A DNA stretch of 33,406 nucleotides from DASTSN01 sp035549175 (GTDB taxonomy: Bacteria; Bacteroidota; Bacteroidia; Chitinophagales; Chitinophagaceae). Positions 23,047 to 30,162 of the stretch are shown here, piece by piece. Each line of letters starts with the position of its first letter. Position 1 is the stretch's first letter. The notes beneath the pieces were generated by a model, which ran no database searches, was not told the DNA's origin, and saw nothing but the letters and a program-made list of their open reading frames with translations. The stretch covers positions 1 through 33,406 of the forward strand of contig DASZRL010000041.1 in the NCBI GenBank assembly GCA_035549175.1. Direction: 5' to 3'. The translations under genes were made by a program, and so were the position numbers.

Positions 23047-24075
23047 ATGAGTAACCCGAATCTGAATAAGGATAAGCAGGCCCTGACTCCGGCCGACCGG
23101 GAATTCGAGAACAGCCTGCGACCGGGCCAGCTGGCCGAGTTTTCCGGCCAGTCCCAGATCATTGAAAATCTCCGCATCTTTATCCGGGCTGCCAAAATCC
23201 GCGGAGAAGCCCTGGATCATATTCTTTTTCACGGCCCCCCCGGACTGGGCAAAACGACTCTCTCCCGGATCGTGGCCCATGAACTGGGTGTCCAGATCCG
23301 GGAAACCAGCGGCCCGGTCATCGAAAAACCCGGCGACCTGGCCGGCCTGCTTACCAGCCTCGAACCGCAGGACGTGCTGTTCATTGATGAGATCCACCGG
23401 CTCTCTACCGTGGTGGAGGAATACCTGTATGCCGCCATGGAGGATTACCGGATCGATATCATGATCGACAGCGGGCCCAATGCGCGCAGCATCCAGATCA
23501 ACCTCAACCCGTTTACCCTGATCGGCGCAACCACCCGCAGCGGCCTGCTCACGGCCCCCCTGCTTTCGCGGTTCGCCATCAAATCCAGGCTTGAATACTA
23601 TTCCGCCGAGGTGCTGGAACGCATCATCAGGAGGTCGGCCACCATCCTGGGGGTATCGATCAGTGCGGAAGCCGCCCGGGAAATTTCAGGCCGCAGCCGG
23701 GCCACGCCCCGGATTGCCAACGGCCTGCTTCGCCGTGTCCGGGATTTTGCCCAGGTGCTCAACGACGGGGTGATAGACCTGGGGATTACCCGCCATGCCC
23801 TGAAGGCGCTGAACGTCGATGAATACGGCCTGGATGATATGGACAACAAGATCCTGCTGACCATCATCGAAAAGTTCAAGGGCGGACCGGTCGGTATCAG
23901 CACGATCGCCACCGCGGTCGGGGAGGAGCCCGGCACCCTCGAAGAAGTATATGAGCCATTCCTGATCCAGGAGGGGTTCCTGCAGCGAACGCCCCGGGGG
24001 AGGGAAGTGACGGGGAAGGCCTATGAGCACCTGGGCCGCAGCCATCCCGGCGTCGCGGGTTCCCTGTTCAGCTGA
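23047..24075 (+). CDS. ruvB: Holliday junction branch migration ATPase RuvB
   Basis: 342 residues. RuvB is the hexameric AAA+ motor that, with RuvA, drives branch migration at Holliday junctions for RuvC to cut. Walker A is GPPGLGKT at residues 63-70; Walker B is LFIDEIHRL near 114-122; sensor 1 is IGATTRSG near 158-165; the arginine finger region RF and the winged-helix C-terminus (PVGISTIATAVGEEPGTLEEVYEPFLIQEGFLQRTPRGR) are present. It is coupled to the small transporter gene upstream (8-base gap), so it probably depends on that gene's promoter. A bidirectional terminator follows. Confidence 0.97.
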   Translation: MSNPNLNKDKQALTPADREFENSLRPGQLAEFSGQSQIIENLRIFIRAAKIRGEALDHILFHGPPGLGKTTLSRIVAHELGVQIRETSGPVIEKPGDLAGLLTSLEPQDVLFIDEIHRLSTVVEEYLYAAMEDYRIDIMIDSGPNARSIQINLNPFTLIGATTRSGLLTAPLLSRFAIKSRLEYYSAEVLERIIRRSATILGVSISAEAAREISGRSRATPRIANGLLRRVRDFAQVLNDGVIDLGITRHALKALNVDEYGLDDMDNKILLTIIEKFKGGPVGISTIATAVGEEPGTLEEVYEPFLIQEGFLQRTPRGREVTGKAYEHLGRSHPGVAGSLFS

Positions 24076-24081
24076 ATTAAT

Positions 24082-24125
24082 AAAAAAAGAAGGGGTCCTT
24101 CCTGGCGGAAGGCCCCTTCTTTTTT
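24082..24125. terminator. Bidirectional intrinsic terminator
   Basis: A long stem (about 13 pairs of G/C-rich arms with one bulged base, plus A/T pairs outside) around the loop TGGC at 24103-24106. The left arm is preceded by seven A and the right arm followed by seven T, so it works in both directions, ending ruvB and the convergent response-regulator gene. Confidence 0.88.
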
Positions 24126-24141
24126 GACGGACAGGTGATCC

Positions 24142-24837
24142 TTACTGGACTACCAGGCGGAACCCGTTTCCGTGAATATTGACAATTTCGATCTTTTCGT
24201 CATCCTTGAGGTATTTGCGCAATTTCGCTATGTAGACGTCCATACTTCTTCCGTTAAAATAGGTGTCGCTGCCCCAGATCTTTTTGAGTGCCTGGTCCCG
24301 GGGGAGCAGGTCGTTCATGTGCTCACAGAGCATTTTCAGCAGTTCGTTTTCCTTGGGGGACAGGGTTTGGGTGACACCCCCGTGAGACAGCTGCCGGAGT
24401 TTGGGATTGAAATGATAGCTGGCCAGGTCGAACTCCTTGTTCTCGCTTTCCTTATTCAGCTCCTCGTTGCGTTTCAGGATGGCCTTGATTTTGAGCAGGA
24501 GCACTTCGCTGTCGAAGGGCTTGGTGATGTAATCGTCCGCCCCCAGTTTATAGCCCTGGATGATATCTTCCTTCATCGTCTTGGCGCTCAGGAAGAACAG
24601 CGGGATGTCGGGATCCACGTCGCGGATTTCCTCGGCCAGGGTGAACCCGTCCATATTGGGCATCATCACATCCAGCAGGCAGAGGTCGAAATGTTCCCGC
24701 TGGAAGGCTGCCAGCCCGAGGCGGCCATCACGCTCCAGGGTCACGTCATAGTCATTCAGTTCCAGGTAGTTCTTCAACACGCTTCCCAGGTTCGGGTCGT
24801 CCTCACAAAGCAGTATTTTAGGTTTCTTGCCATCCAT
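24142..24837 (-). CDS. OmpR/PhoB family response regulator
   Basis: 231 residues. The receiver domain (about 6-122) has the acidic pair E12/D13-D14, the phospho-acceptor D56 (LLDVMMPNMDG) and the conserved Lys in TKPF. The C-terminal winged helix (about 135-230, LSPKENELLKMLCEH, then RSMDVYIAKLRKYLK and IHGNGFRLV) is that of OmpR/PhoB regulators. The upstream in-frame ATG at 24888 would add 17 residues (ANDLILFVQQNQNLIN) unlike any receiver, so I chose 24837. No sensor kinase is adjacent; the sequence resembles the RprY-like regulators of Bacteroidota, but target genes cannot be told. Confidence 0.93.
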   Translation of the reverse strand: MDGKKPKILLCEDDPNLGSVLKNYLELNDYDVTLERDGRLGLAAFQREHFDLCLLDVMMPNMDGFTLAEEIRDVDPDIPLFFLSAKTMKEDIIQGYKLGADDYITKPFDSEVLLLKIKAILKRNEELNKESENKEFDLASYHFNPKLRQLSHGGVTQTLSPKENELLKMLCEHMNDLLPRDQALKKIWGSDTYFNGRSMDVYIAKLRKYLKDDEKIEIVNIHGNGFRLVVQ

Positions 24838-24961
24838 ATTTATAAGATTTTGATTCTGTTGAACAAATAAAATTAAATCATTTGCCAAAACTTCCCGCCC
24901 GGGGATAATATTTTGTTAATAGTACCCCCTGACAGGAAGGTGGGATTTCTCCCGGGTTTTT

Positions 24962-24969
24962 TAATTTTG
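24962..24969 (+). promoter_or_regulatory. -7 box (TAATTTTG) of the GroES-like gene
   Basis: A perfect TAnnTTTG box 18 bases before the ATG at 24988, predicting a leader of about 12-14 bases. The -33 element is not clear. Confidence 0.5.
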
Positions 24970-24987
24970 GCGGCTAATTCTTCACCT

Positions 24988-25359
24988 ATGCATATCACAC
25001 CCGACAACAGACTCAAGAAGCTGATCGTGATCGGCGACCGCCTACTGATCAAACCGACCCGTCCCGGCGACAAGACCGCCAGCGGTCTGTACCTGCCTCC
25101 CGGTGTACAGGAACGCGAGAAGGTCCAGCAGGGCTATGTAATCAAGGCCGGCCCGGGGTATGCCATCCCGATGCCAATCGAAGACGAGCCCTGGAAAAAC
25201 GAGGAAGACAAGGTGAAATATGTTCCCCTGCAGGCCAAGGAAGGGGACCTCGCGATCTTCCTGCTCAGCGGCGCGACCGAGGTGATGTACGAGAACGAAA
25301 AATATTTTATCGTTCCCCAGAGTGCCATCCTGATGCTGGAACGGGAAGAGGAACTCTGA
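24988..25359 (+). CDS. GroES-like co-chaperonin family protein
   Basis: 123 residues, longer than the 90-100 residues of GroES. The Cpn10 pattern is seen: VIGDRLLIKPTRPGDKTASGLYLPPG at the N-terminus, QQGYVIKAGPGY in the middle, and the GDLAIFLLSGATEVMYENEKYFIVPQSAILML end. An insertion with PIEDEPWKNEEDKVKY sits between the strands, and there is no GroEL gene beside it, so it is probably a diverged paralogue rather than the main GroES. Its role in chaperonin function is inferred only from the fold. It is followed 108 bases later by the HerA-like ATPase. Confidence 0.82.
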   Translation: MHITPDNRLKKLIVIGDRLLIKPTRPGDKTASGLYLPPGVQEREKVQQGYVIKAGPGYAIPMPIEDEPWKNEEDKVKYVPLQAKEGDLAIFLLSGATEVMYENEKYFIVPQSAILMLEREEEL

Positions 25360-25423
25360 ACCCGGCCGTTTTCCTTGATGCGTCACCTGAGGATCCGGGA
25401 GGTTCCGGCACCGCGGCCGATTT

Positions 25424-25452
25424 TTTGTTCCTGCGCATTTCCAGTACCTTAC
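25424..25452 (+). promoter_or_regulatory. Possible promoter of the HerA-like ATPase gene
   Basis: TTTG at 25424-25427, then 17 bases and TACCTTAC at 25445-25452, two mismatches from TAnnTTTG. It would give a leader of about 12 bases before the ATG at 25468. Confidence 0.3.
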
Positions 25453-25467
25453 CGTAAAAATTTTTTC

Positions 25468-27003
25468 ATGCCAAACCAAGATGCCTTTCTCAAGACTATT
25501 CAGGCAGGCTATGCGTTCAAGGGGGACGCAGTGAAGATCGGAATCGGTATGCTGGACGGGAAACCGGTGCCGGGAGCCGATGTGCGGCTGCCACTCAGGA
25601 CGATGAACCGCCATGGGTTGATTGCGGGGGCCACCGGAACCGGCAAGACCAAGACCCTCCAGGTGATCAGCGAGGCGCTGAGTGACGCCAGCGTCCCGGT
25701 TCTGCTCATGGACATCAAGGGGGACCTCAGCGGGATCGCCGCCCCCGGCACTTCCAATGACAAGATTGCCGACCGCTGCCGGGTAATCGGCATCGATTAC
25801 AAGCCGGCTTCCTATCCGGTGGAACTGATGACCCTCAGTAATCAGAAGGGCGTTCGGCTGCGCGCCACGGTCAGTGAATTCGGGCCGGTCCTGTTGTCCA
25901 AGATCCTGGGCCTGAATGACACCCAGGAAGGGTTTGTGGCCATGGTCTTTAAATACTGCGATGACAACAAGCTTCCCCTGCTGGACCTGAAGGATTTCAC
26001 CAAGGTCCTGCAGTACATCGGCAACGAAGGCAAGGCGGATATCGAAAAAACCTATGGAAAGGTATCCACTACCTCCACGGGAACCATCCTGCGCAAGGTG
26101 ATCGAGCTGCAGCAGCAGGGAGCCGACCAGTTCTTCGGGGAAAAGAGCTTTGAAGTGGCGGACCTCATGCGCATCAGCGAGGACGGGCGGGGCATGGTCT
26201 CGATCATCCGGGTCACCGACCTGCAGGACCGGCCCAAGTTGTTTTCCACCTTTATGCTCCAGATGCTGGCGGAACTCTATGCCAGCTGCCCTGAGGAAGG
26301 CGACCTGGACAAGCCCAAGCTGGTCCTGTTCATCGATGAGGCGCACCTCGTATTCCAGGAAGCCAGCGCCGAACTGCTCCAGCAGATTGAGACCATCGTC
26401 AAACTGATCCGGTCCAAGGGGATCGGTATTTTCTTCTGCACCCAGAACCCCATGGATGTCCCGGCGTCCGTCCTGTCCCAGCTGGGCATGAAGGTGCAGC
26501 ATGCTCTTCGCGCCTTCACCGCGGCAGACCGGAAAACCATCAAACAGACTGCCGAGAACTATCCGGAAACGGAATTCTACAAGACCGAGGACCTCATTAC
26601 CCAGCTGGGTATCGGGGAAGCCCTGGTCACCATACTCAACGAGAAGGGGGTGCCCACCCCGCTGGTCCATACCATGCTGGCGCCGCCCCGCAGCCGCATG
26701 GATATCCTCAGCGAGGCGGAAATCGACGCCCTGGTGGCCCGTTCCAGGCTGGTGTCCAAGTATAACCAGGTGATCGACAGCCAAAGCGCCTTTGAAATTC
26801 TTACCCAGAAGCTGCAGGATGCGTCCCAGAAGGGCCAGGCGGAACAACCCGGAGATACCCACCCCGCCAAAAAGGAGGAAAGTTTCTTCGACAATCCCGT
26901 CGTGCGCCAGGTGGAGCGGACGGCCGCTTCCGTCATTACCCGGAGCCTGCTGGGCGTGCTGGGCCTGGGAGGCAGGACCAGCCGGAGCCGCAGCCTGTTC
27001 TGA
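25468..27003 (+). CDS. HerA-like/DUF853 ATPase (YjgR type)
   Basis: 511 residues. The Walker A motif GATGTGKT is at 54-61 and Walker B is KLVLFIDEAHLVF near 285-297. The N-terminal segment KIGIGMLDGKPVPGADVRLPLRTMNRHGLI, the RLGPVLLSKILGLNDTQEG-like middle (here FGPVLLSKILGLN) and IFFCTQNPMDVPASVLSQLGMKVQHALRAFTAADRKTIK identify the DUF853/helicase HerA C-terminal family, related to the HerA-FtsK ATPases. The biochemical role is unknown: a DNA translocase is plausible, but no NurA-type nuclease is nearby. The upstream in-frame codons to 25375 lack family similarity, so 25468 is the start. Opposite-strand open frames across this gene are not credible genes. Confidence 0.9.
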   Translation: MPNQDAFLKTIQAGYAFKGDAVKIGIGMLDGKPVPGADVRLPLRTMNRHGLIAGATGTGKTKTLQVISEALSDASVPVLLMDIKGDLSGIAAPGTSNDKIADRCRVIGIDYKPASYPVELMTLSNQKGVRLRATVSEFGPVLLSKILGLNDTQEGFVAMVFKYCDDNKLPLLDLKDFTKVLQYIGNEGKADIEKTYGKVSTTSTGTILRKVIELQQQGADQFFGEKSFEVADLMRISEDGRGMVSIIRVTDLQDRPKLFSTFMLQMLAELYASCPEEGDLDKPKLVLFIDEAHLVFQEASAELLQQIETIVKLIRSKGIGIFFCTQNPMDVPASVLSQLGMKVQHALRAFTAADRKTIKQTAENYPETEFYKTEDLITQLGIGEALVTILNEKGVPTPLVHTMLAPPRSRMDILSEAEIDALVARSRLVSKYNQVIDSQSAFEILTQKLQDASQKGQAEQPGDTHPAKKEESFFDNPVVRQVERTAASVITRSLLGVLGLGGRTSRSRSLF

Positions 27004-27016
27004 GATAGCGCCCGGT

Positions 27017-27064
27017 GCAGGCAGGCCTGCCCGTTGCCGGGTGCCCGGGAGTCTGCCTGCCTGC
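27017..27064. repeat. 10-bp inverted repeat after the HerA-like gene
   Basis: GCAGGCAGGC at 27017-27026 and its exact complement at 27055-27064, with a further short GC hairpin between. No T tract follows, so it is not a clear terminator. The 168-base gap 27004-27171 otherwise shows no gene. Confidence 0.4.
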
Positions 27065-27171
27065 AGTCCGGGTCGGGCCGCCCCGAAAATAAGCGGCGGG
27101 CGGCGTGGGATTCTGGCGAAAATTGAATAAGTTGACAGGGTAATTCACCCAAACCAAAACAAACGAACTGC

Positions 27172-27597
27172 GTGTTTAACCGAAAATCCATCCGTGTCTT
27201 CCTGGCAGACCGGCACCCCCAGTTTCTGGATGGCTTTACCCGTCTTTTTCGCTTCAAGCCCGTGGAATTCACCGGGCAGGCAAGGACCCTGGATGATCTG
27301 ATGGACGGCCTGCATATCTTCCGGCCGGACCTGCTGATCACCGCACACCGCCTGCAGGATGCCGAAGCATCCCAGTTCCTTCCCCTGGTCCGTGAACGCT
27401 ACCCGCGGGTCAAAATTTTACTTTTTACCATGAACTGTCAAAAGGAGGTGCTGACCAGCCACATCCAGTACCTGGACGGCATGCTCTGTAAATCCGCCCA
27501 GCGCAGCGATATCTGGGAGGCGATCGTTGAGATCACCCGGCGCAATGCCCAGTTCTACCGCCTGGATGGCAACGGTCACGGCGGTAAAAACCACTGA
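27172..27597 (+). CDS. Stand-alone pseudo-receiver protein
   Basis: 141 residues from a GTG start; no upstream ATG exists in frame. The order of strands and helices matches NarL/FixJ receivers: SIRVFLADRHPQFLDGFTRLF (the DDHP pair is DRHP), FRPDLLITAHRL, VKILLFT and DGMLCKSA followed by SDIWEAIVEITRRN. The phospho-acceptor Asp is replaced: in PDLLITA the expected D is A58. The conserved Thr and Lys are retained. The HTH output domain that normally follows is missing and no remnant of it is seen downstream. I infer a degenerate, phosphorylation-independent binding protein. There is no kinase nearby. The stop codon lies inside an inverted repeat (27593-27639). Confidence 0.75.
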   Translation: MFNRKSIRVFLADRHPQFLDGFTRLFRFKPVEFTGQARTLDDLMDGLHIFRPDLLITAHRLQDAEASQFLPLVRERYPRVKILLFTMNCQKEVLTSHIQYLDGMLCKSAQRSDIWEAIVEITRRNAQFYRLDGNGHGGKNH

Positions 27598-27639
27598 CCC
27601 GCCGTGGCTGGCGGATCAGGCCGGCCCGGGCGGGTCAGT
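27593..27639. repeat. 11-bp inverted repeat over the pseudo-receiver stop
   Basis: ACTGACCCGCC at 27593-27603, containing the TGA stop, pairs exactly with 27629-27639; the 25-base loop is itself GC-rich. There is no T tract downstream. It could be a transcript-end structure or slow the ribosome, but no more can be said. Confidence 0.4.
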
Positions 27640-27675
27640 CGGTGGAAGAGGTCCATCCCAGACAGGGAAGCCGGA

Positions 27676-28176
27676 TCAGATGGGGCGGAAACTTTTCAGG
27701 ATGGCCACGGCATCGTCCGCATATTCCTTGGCATAGGAAATCCAGATGTAGAACACCGTATCGGGATAATCGGGATCCTGGATCAGGAGCATGGAGGCCG
27801 GAAATCCGCGTTTACTGCCGTCGATGGCGCAGCCGGAATACCGGTTCAGGTTGCTGAGGTAGAAGGGTTGTTTTTCCCCGTTATAACTGTTGTAATTGTC
27901 GTACTGGAGTCCCGAATCATCGGCCCACTTGATAATGGCGGTTTTCATACCGTCGTAGGTCATGTTCTGGCCCTTGCGGGGGTAAATATCCAGGGTGATC
28001 GAGCCGTTGGATGCCTTAAAGGCGTCCGCGTTGTTTTCCGTGACATCCATGTTTTCCGGGGCCTGGAATTCCATTTTATACGTATCCCAGGTCCACTTTT
28101 TCAGCGAAAAACTCTGGGCATTCAGTATCAGGCAGGAAACCAGCGTCACCAGGCCGGTTAAAAAGATACGTTTCAT
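27676..28176 (-). CDS. Uncharacterised secreted protein
   Basis: 166 residues from the ATG at 28176 (MKRIFLTGLVTLVSCLILNAQ), a clear signal peptide with a cleavage site near residue 21; an ATG two codons upstream (28182) is possible. The mature part contains YKMEFQAPENMDVTENNADAFKASNGSITLDIYPRKGQNMTYDGMKTAI and ends with AKEYADDAVAILKSFRPI, a layout like small secreted proteins of the DUF1795/'PsbP-like' shape, though I cannot confirm a family. It is less GC-rich than its neighbours and has an AT-rich upstream stretch (28183-28270). It converges on the pseudo-receiver gene. Confidence 0.72.
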   Translation of the reverse strand: MKRIFLTGLVTLVSCLILNAQSFSLKKWTWDTYKMEFQAPENMDVTENNADAFKASNGSITLDIYPRKGQNMTYDGMKTAIIKWADDSGLQYDNYNSYNGEKQPFYLSNLNRYSGCAIDGSKRGFPASMLLIQDPDYPDTVFYIWISYAKEYADDAVAILKSFRPI

Positions 28177-28362
28177 TTGCATGTTGTTTTAAAGGTGTAT
28201 GGAGGGGGTTTACTTATATATTGAAAAATTAATAAATACATTTAGCTTTTGCCAGCATTGCCGAACATTTTTTATACGGGCAGGGCAGCCGCAGACCTGC
28301 CTTTGGCGGCGGGCCGGCAGCCGCGCGTCCTTATGTAAATCCTGGTTGCAAAATGGGCCCGC

Positions 28363-30114
28363 TCAACAGGTCGGGCGAGGCTGGGAGGCGGTGGAGGCAG
28401 GCCGGTTCCGGCAGGTATCACAGTGCCCGCAATCCGGCTGGTCCGGTTCTCCAAAGTAGGCGGTTATCAGGCGACTGCGGCAGGTCTTCCGGTCGGCCAG
28501 GTAATCCATGAGGTGGCGGAGCCGCTGGCGGAAACGTTCCTGGCGCTGGCGGTAGGCCGCCTCGTCAAGGCGAAGCTCGGAAACCGGGATCCGGTTGCGC
28601 AGCAGCAGCAGCTGGGGACCTTCCTTTCGGCTGCGGTAGGTCAGCAGCCCGTAACGCTGCAGGGTGGCGAGCTGGCCGGCGACCTGTTCGGGTGGGAGCC
28701 GGAGTTGCCGGGCCAGGTTGGATTCGGAAATCGGTACCGGGAAATCAAAGATCCCCGGATACCGGCGCAGCAGGGCATGGATCAGCGGCTGCAAGGCGGG
28801 ATTGGACTTTTCCCAATCCTCCAGCTGGCGCCGGCCGGCCGTAAAACCCGCCGAGGCCGGCAGGTAGGATTGGGTCTGGAAGGATAGCCAGCCCTCCTGC
28901 TCCAGCGTCTTCAGGGAATAACTTACCGCATAGGCATTCAGGGCGAACCGCCGGGTAAAATCATCCAGGTCAAAATCATAGTATTGCCCTTCGCCGGCCC
29001 CGGAAGGCAGCTGCAGGTAGTTGGCGATGGCCTGGTACACGGTACGGATCGTTTCAAGGGGCGGGTAGCGCAGCGAGGGCAGTTCTTCCAGCCTGGTGAG
29101 ATCCCTGGCGGAATAAAGTACGATGGCCTGGGCCGGAAGGCCGTCCCGGCCTGCGCGGCCGGATTCCTGGTAATAGCTTTCCAGGCTGTCGGGGGGATCC
29201 ATATGGATGACCGTCCGGACATCCGGCTTATCGATGCCCATGCCAAAGGCATTGGTGCACGCGATGACCCGCGTGCGCCCCTGGATCCAATCCTGCTGGG
29301 CGGCATGCCGCTGTTCCCGGCCCAGCCCTGCATGGTAGGCCACCGCCCTGATCTGCTGCTGGTTCAGCCGGGAGGCGACTTCCCCGGTACGCTTGCGGCT
29401 GCTGCAGTAGACCAGGGCGCTGCCCTCCGTCCCGCCCAGCAGGTTGGCCAGGGCGTCGGGTTTGTAGGAAGTTTCCAGGACCCGGTAGGACAGGTTCGGC
29501 CGGGCGAAGGACTGCCGGAAAACCGCCCGTCCCCGGAAAGAAAGTTTCGCGCAGATGTCTTCCTGGACCTCCGGGGTGGCCGAGGCCGTAAGCGCCAGCA
29601 GCGGCGTGTCCGGGAGGTGCTCGCGCAGGGCGGCGATCCGCAGGTAGGCCGGCCGGAAATCATAGCCCCACTGCGACACGCAGTGCGCTTCGTCGACCGC
29701 CACCAGGCTGACCCGCAGCGCCGGCAGGTATTCCAGGAACAGCGCGGTTTCCAGCCGCTCCGGGGACACGTACAGAAATTTGCAGTTGCTGGCGGCCGCC
29801 AGCCGAAGCACATTGATCACTTCCGGTCGTCCCATCCCGGAATAAATAGCAAACGCGGTAATATTTTTCCGGCGCAGGGCGTCCACCTGATCGCGCATCA
29901 GGGCAATCAGGGGAGAAATAACCAGTCCGATCCCGTCCCTGGCCAGGACGGGCACCTGGTAGCAGAGGGATTTCCCGCCCCCGGTGGGCAGCAGGGCCAG
30001 GGTATCCTGGTTATCCAGTACGGAGCGGATGATCGCCTCCTGCGACGGACGGAAGGAAGGATGACCGAAGGTTTCCCGGAGTATCTGGTGGATGGACGGC
30101 TGCGCAGAGGCCAT
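28363..30114 (-). CDS. recQ: RecQ family ATP-dependent DNA helicase
   Basis: 583 residues. RecQ unwinds DNA 3' to 5' in repair and recombination. Walker A TGGGKS is at 44-49; DEAH at 141-144; the aromatic-rich loop follows as CVSQWGYDFRP. The second helicase domain has YCSSRKRTGEVA, TNAFGMGIDKPDVR and the motif VI sequence YYQESGRAGRDG. The C-terminal zinc-binding cysteines are seen in CRSRLITAYFGE and CGHCDTC, followed by a short tail, so no HRDC domain is present; this short form occurs widely in Bacteroidota. It starts 48 bases after the P-type ATPase gene ends and probably shares its transcript. Confidence 0.94.
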   Translation of the reverse strand: MASAQPSIHQILRETFGHPSFRPSQEAIIRSVLDNQDTLALLPTGGGKSLCYQVPVLARDGIGLVISPLIALMRDQVDALRRKNITAFAIYSGMGRPEVINVLRLAAASNCKFLYVSPERLETALFLEYLPALRVSLVAVDEAHCVSQWGYDFRPAYLRIAALREHLPDTPLLALTASATPEVQEDICAKLSFRGRAVFRQSFARPNLSYRVLETSYKPDALANLLGGTEGSALVYCSSRKRTGEVASRLNQQQIRAVAYHAGLGREQRHAAQQDWIQGRTRVIACTNAFGMGIDKPDVRTVIHMDPPDSLESYYQESGRAGRDGLPAQAIVLYSARDLTRLEELPSLRYPPLETIRTVYQAIANYLQLPSGAGEGQYYDFDLDDFTRRFALNAYAVSYSLKTLEQEGWLSFQTQSYLPASAGFTAGRRQLEDWEKSNPALQPLIHALLRRYPGIFDFPVPISESNLARQLRLPPEQVAGQLATLQRYGLLTYRSRKEGPQLLLLRNRIPVSELRLDEAAYRQRQERFRQRLRHLMDYLADRKTCRSRLITAYFGEPDQPDCGHCDTCRNRPASTASQPRPTC

Positions 30115-30162
30115 GGGGGATGAAGGTAAGGATTCGGAAAATGCCGGAAGATGCCGGGGCGC

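Noticed and set aside
25042..26862. 606-codon open frame on the minus strand opposite the HerA-like and GroES-like genes
   Set aside because: The plus-strand genes have clear family motifs; the antisense frame has no recognisable domain and such frames are expected in GC-rich coding DNA.
27131..27137. TTGACA resembling an E. coli -35 element before the pseudo-receiver gene
   Set aside because: Bacteroidota use a different consensus, and no TAnnTTTG box follows at the proper distance.
28183..28362. AT-rich stretch between the small secreted gene and recQ, examined for an sRNA or terminator
   Set aside because: Only low-complexity A/T sequence and weak GC stems; no T-tailed hairpin or consensus promoter could be made out.
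28984..30123. 379-codon plus-strand frame opposite recQ
   Set aside because: Shadow of the RecQ helicase gene; composition only.
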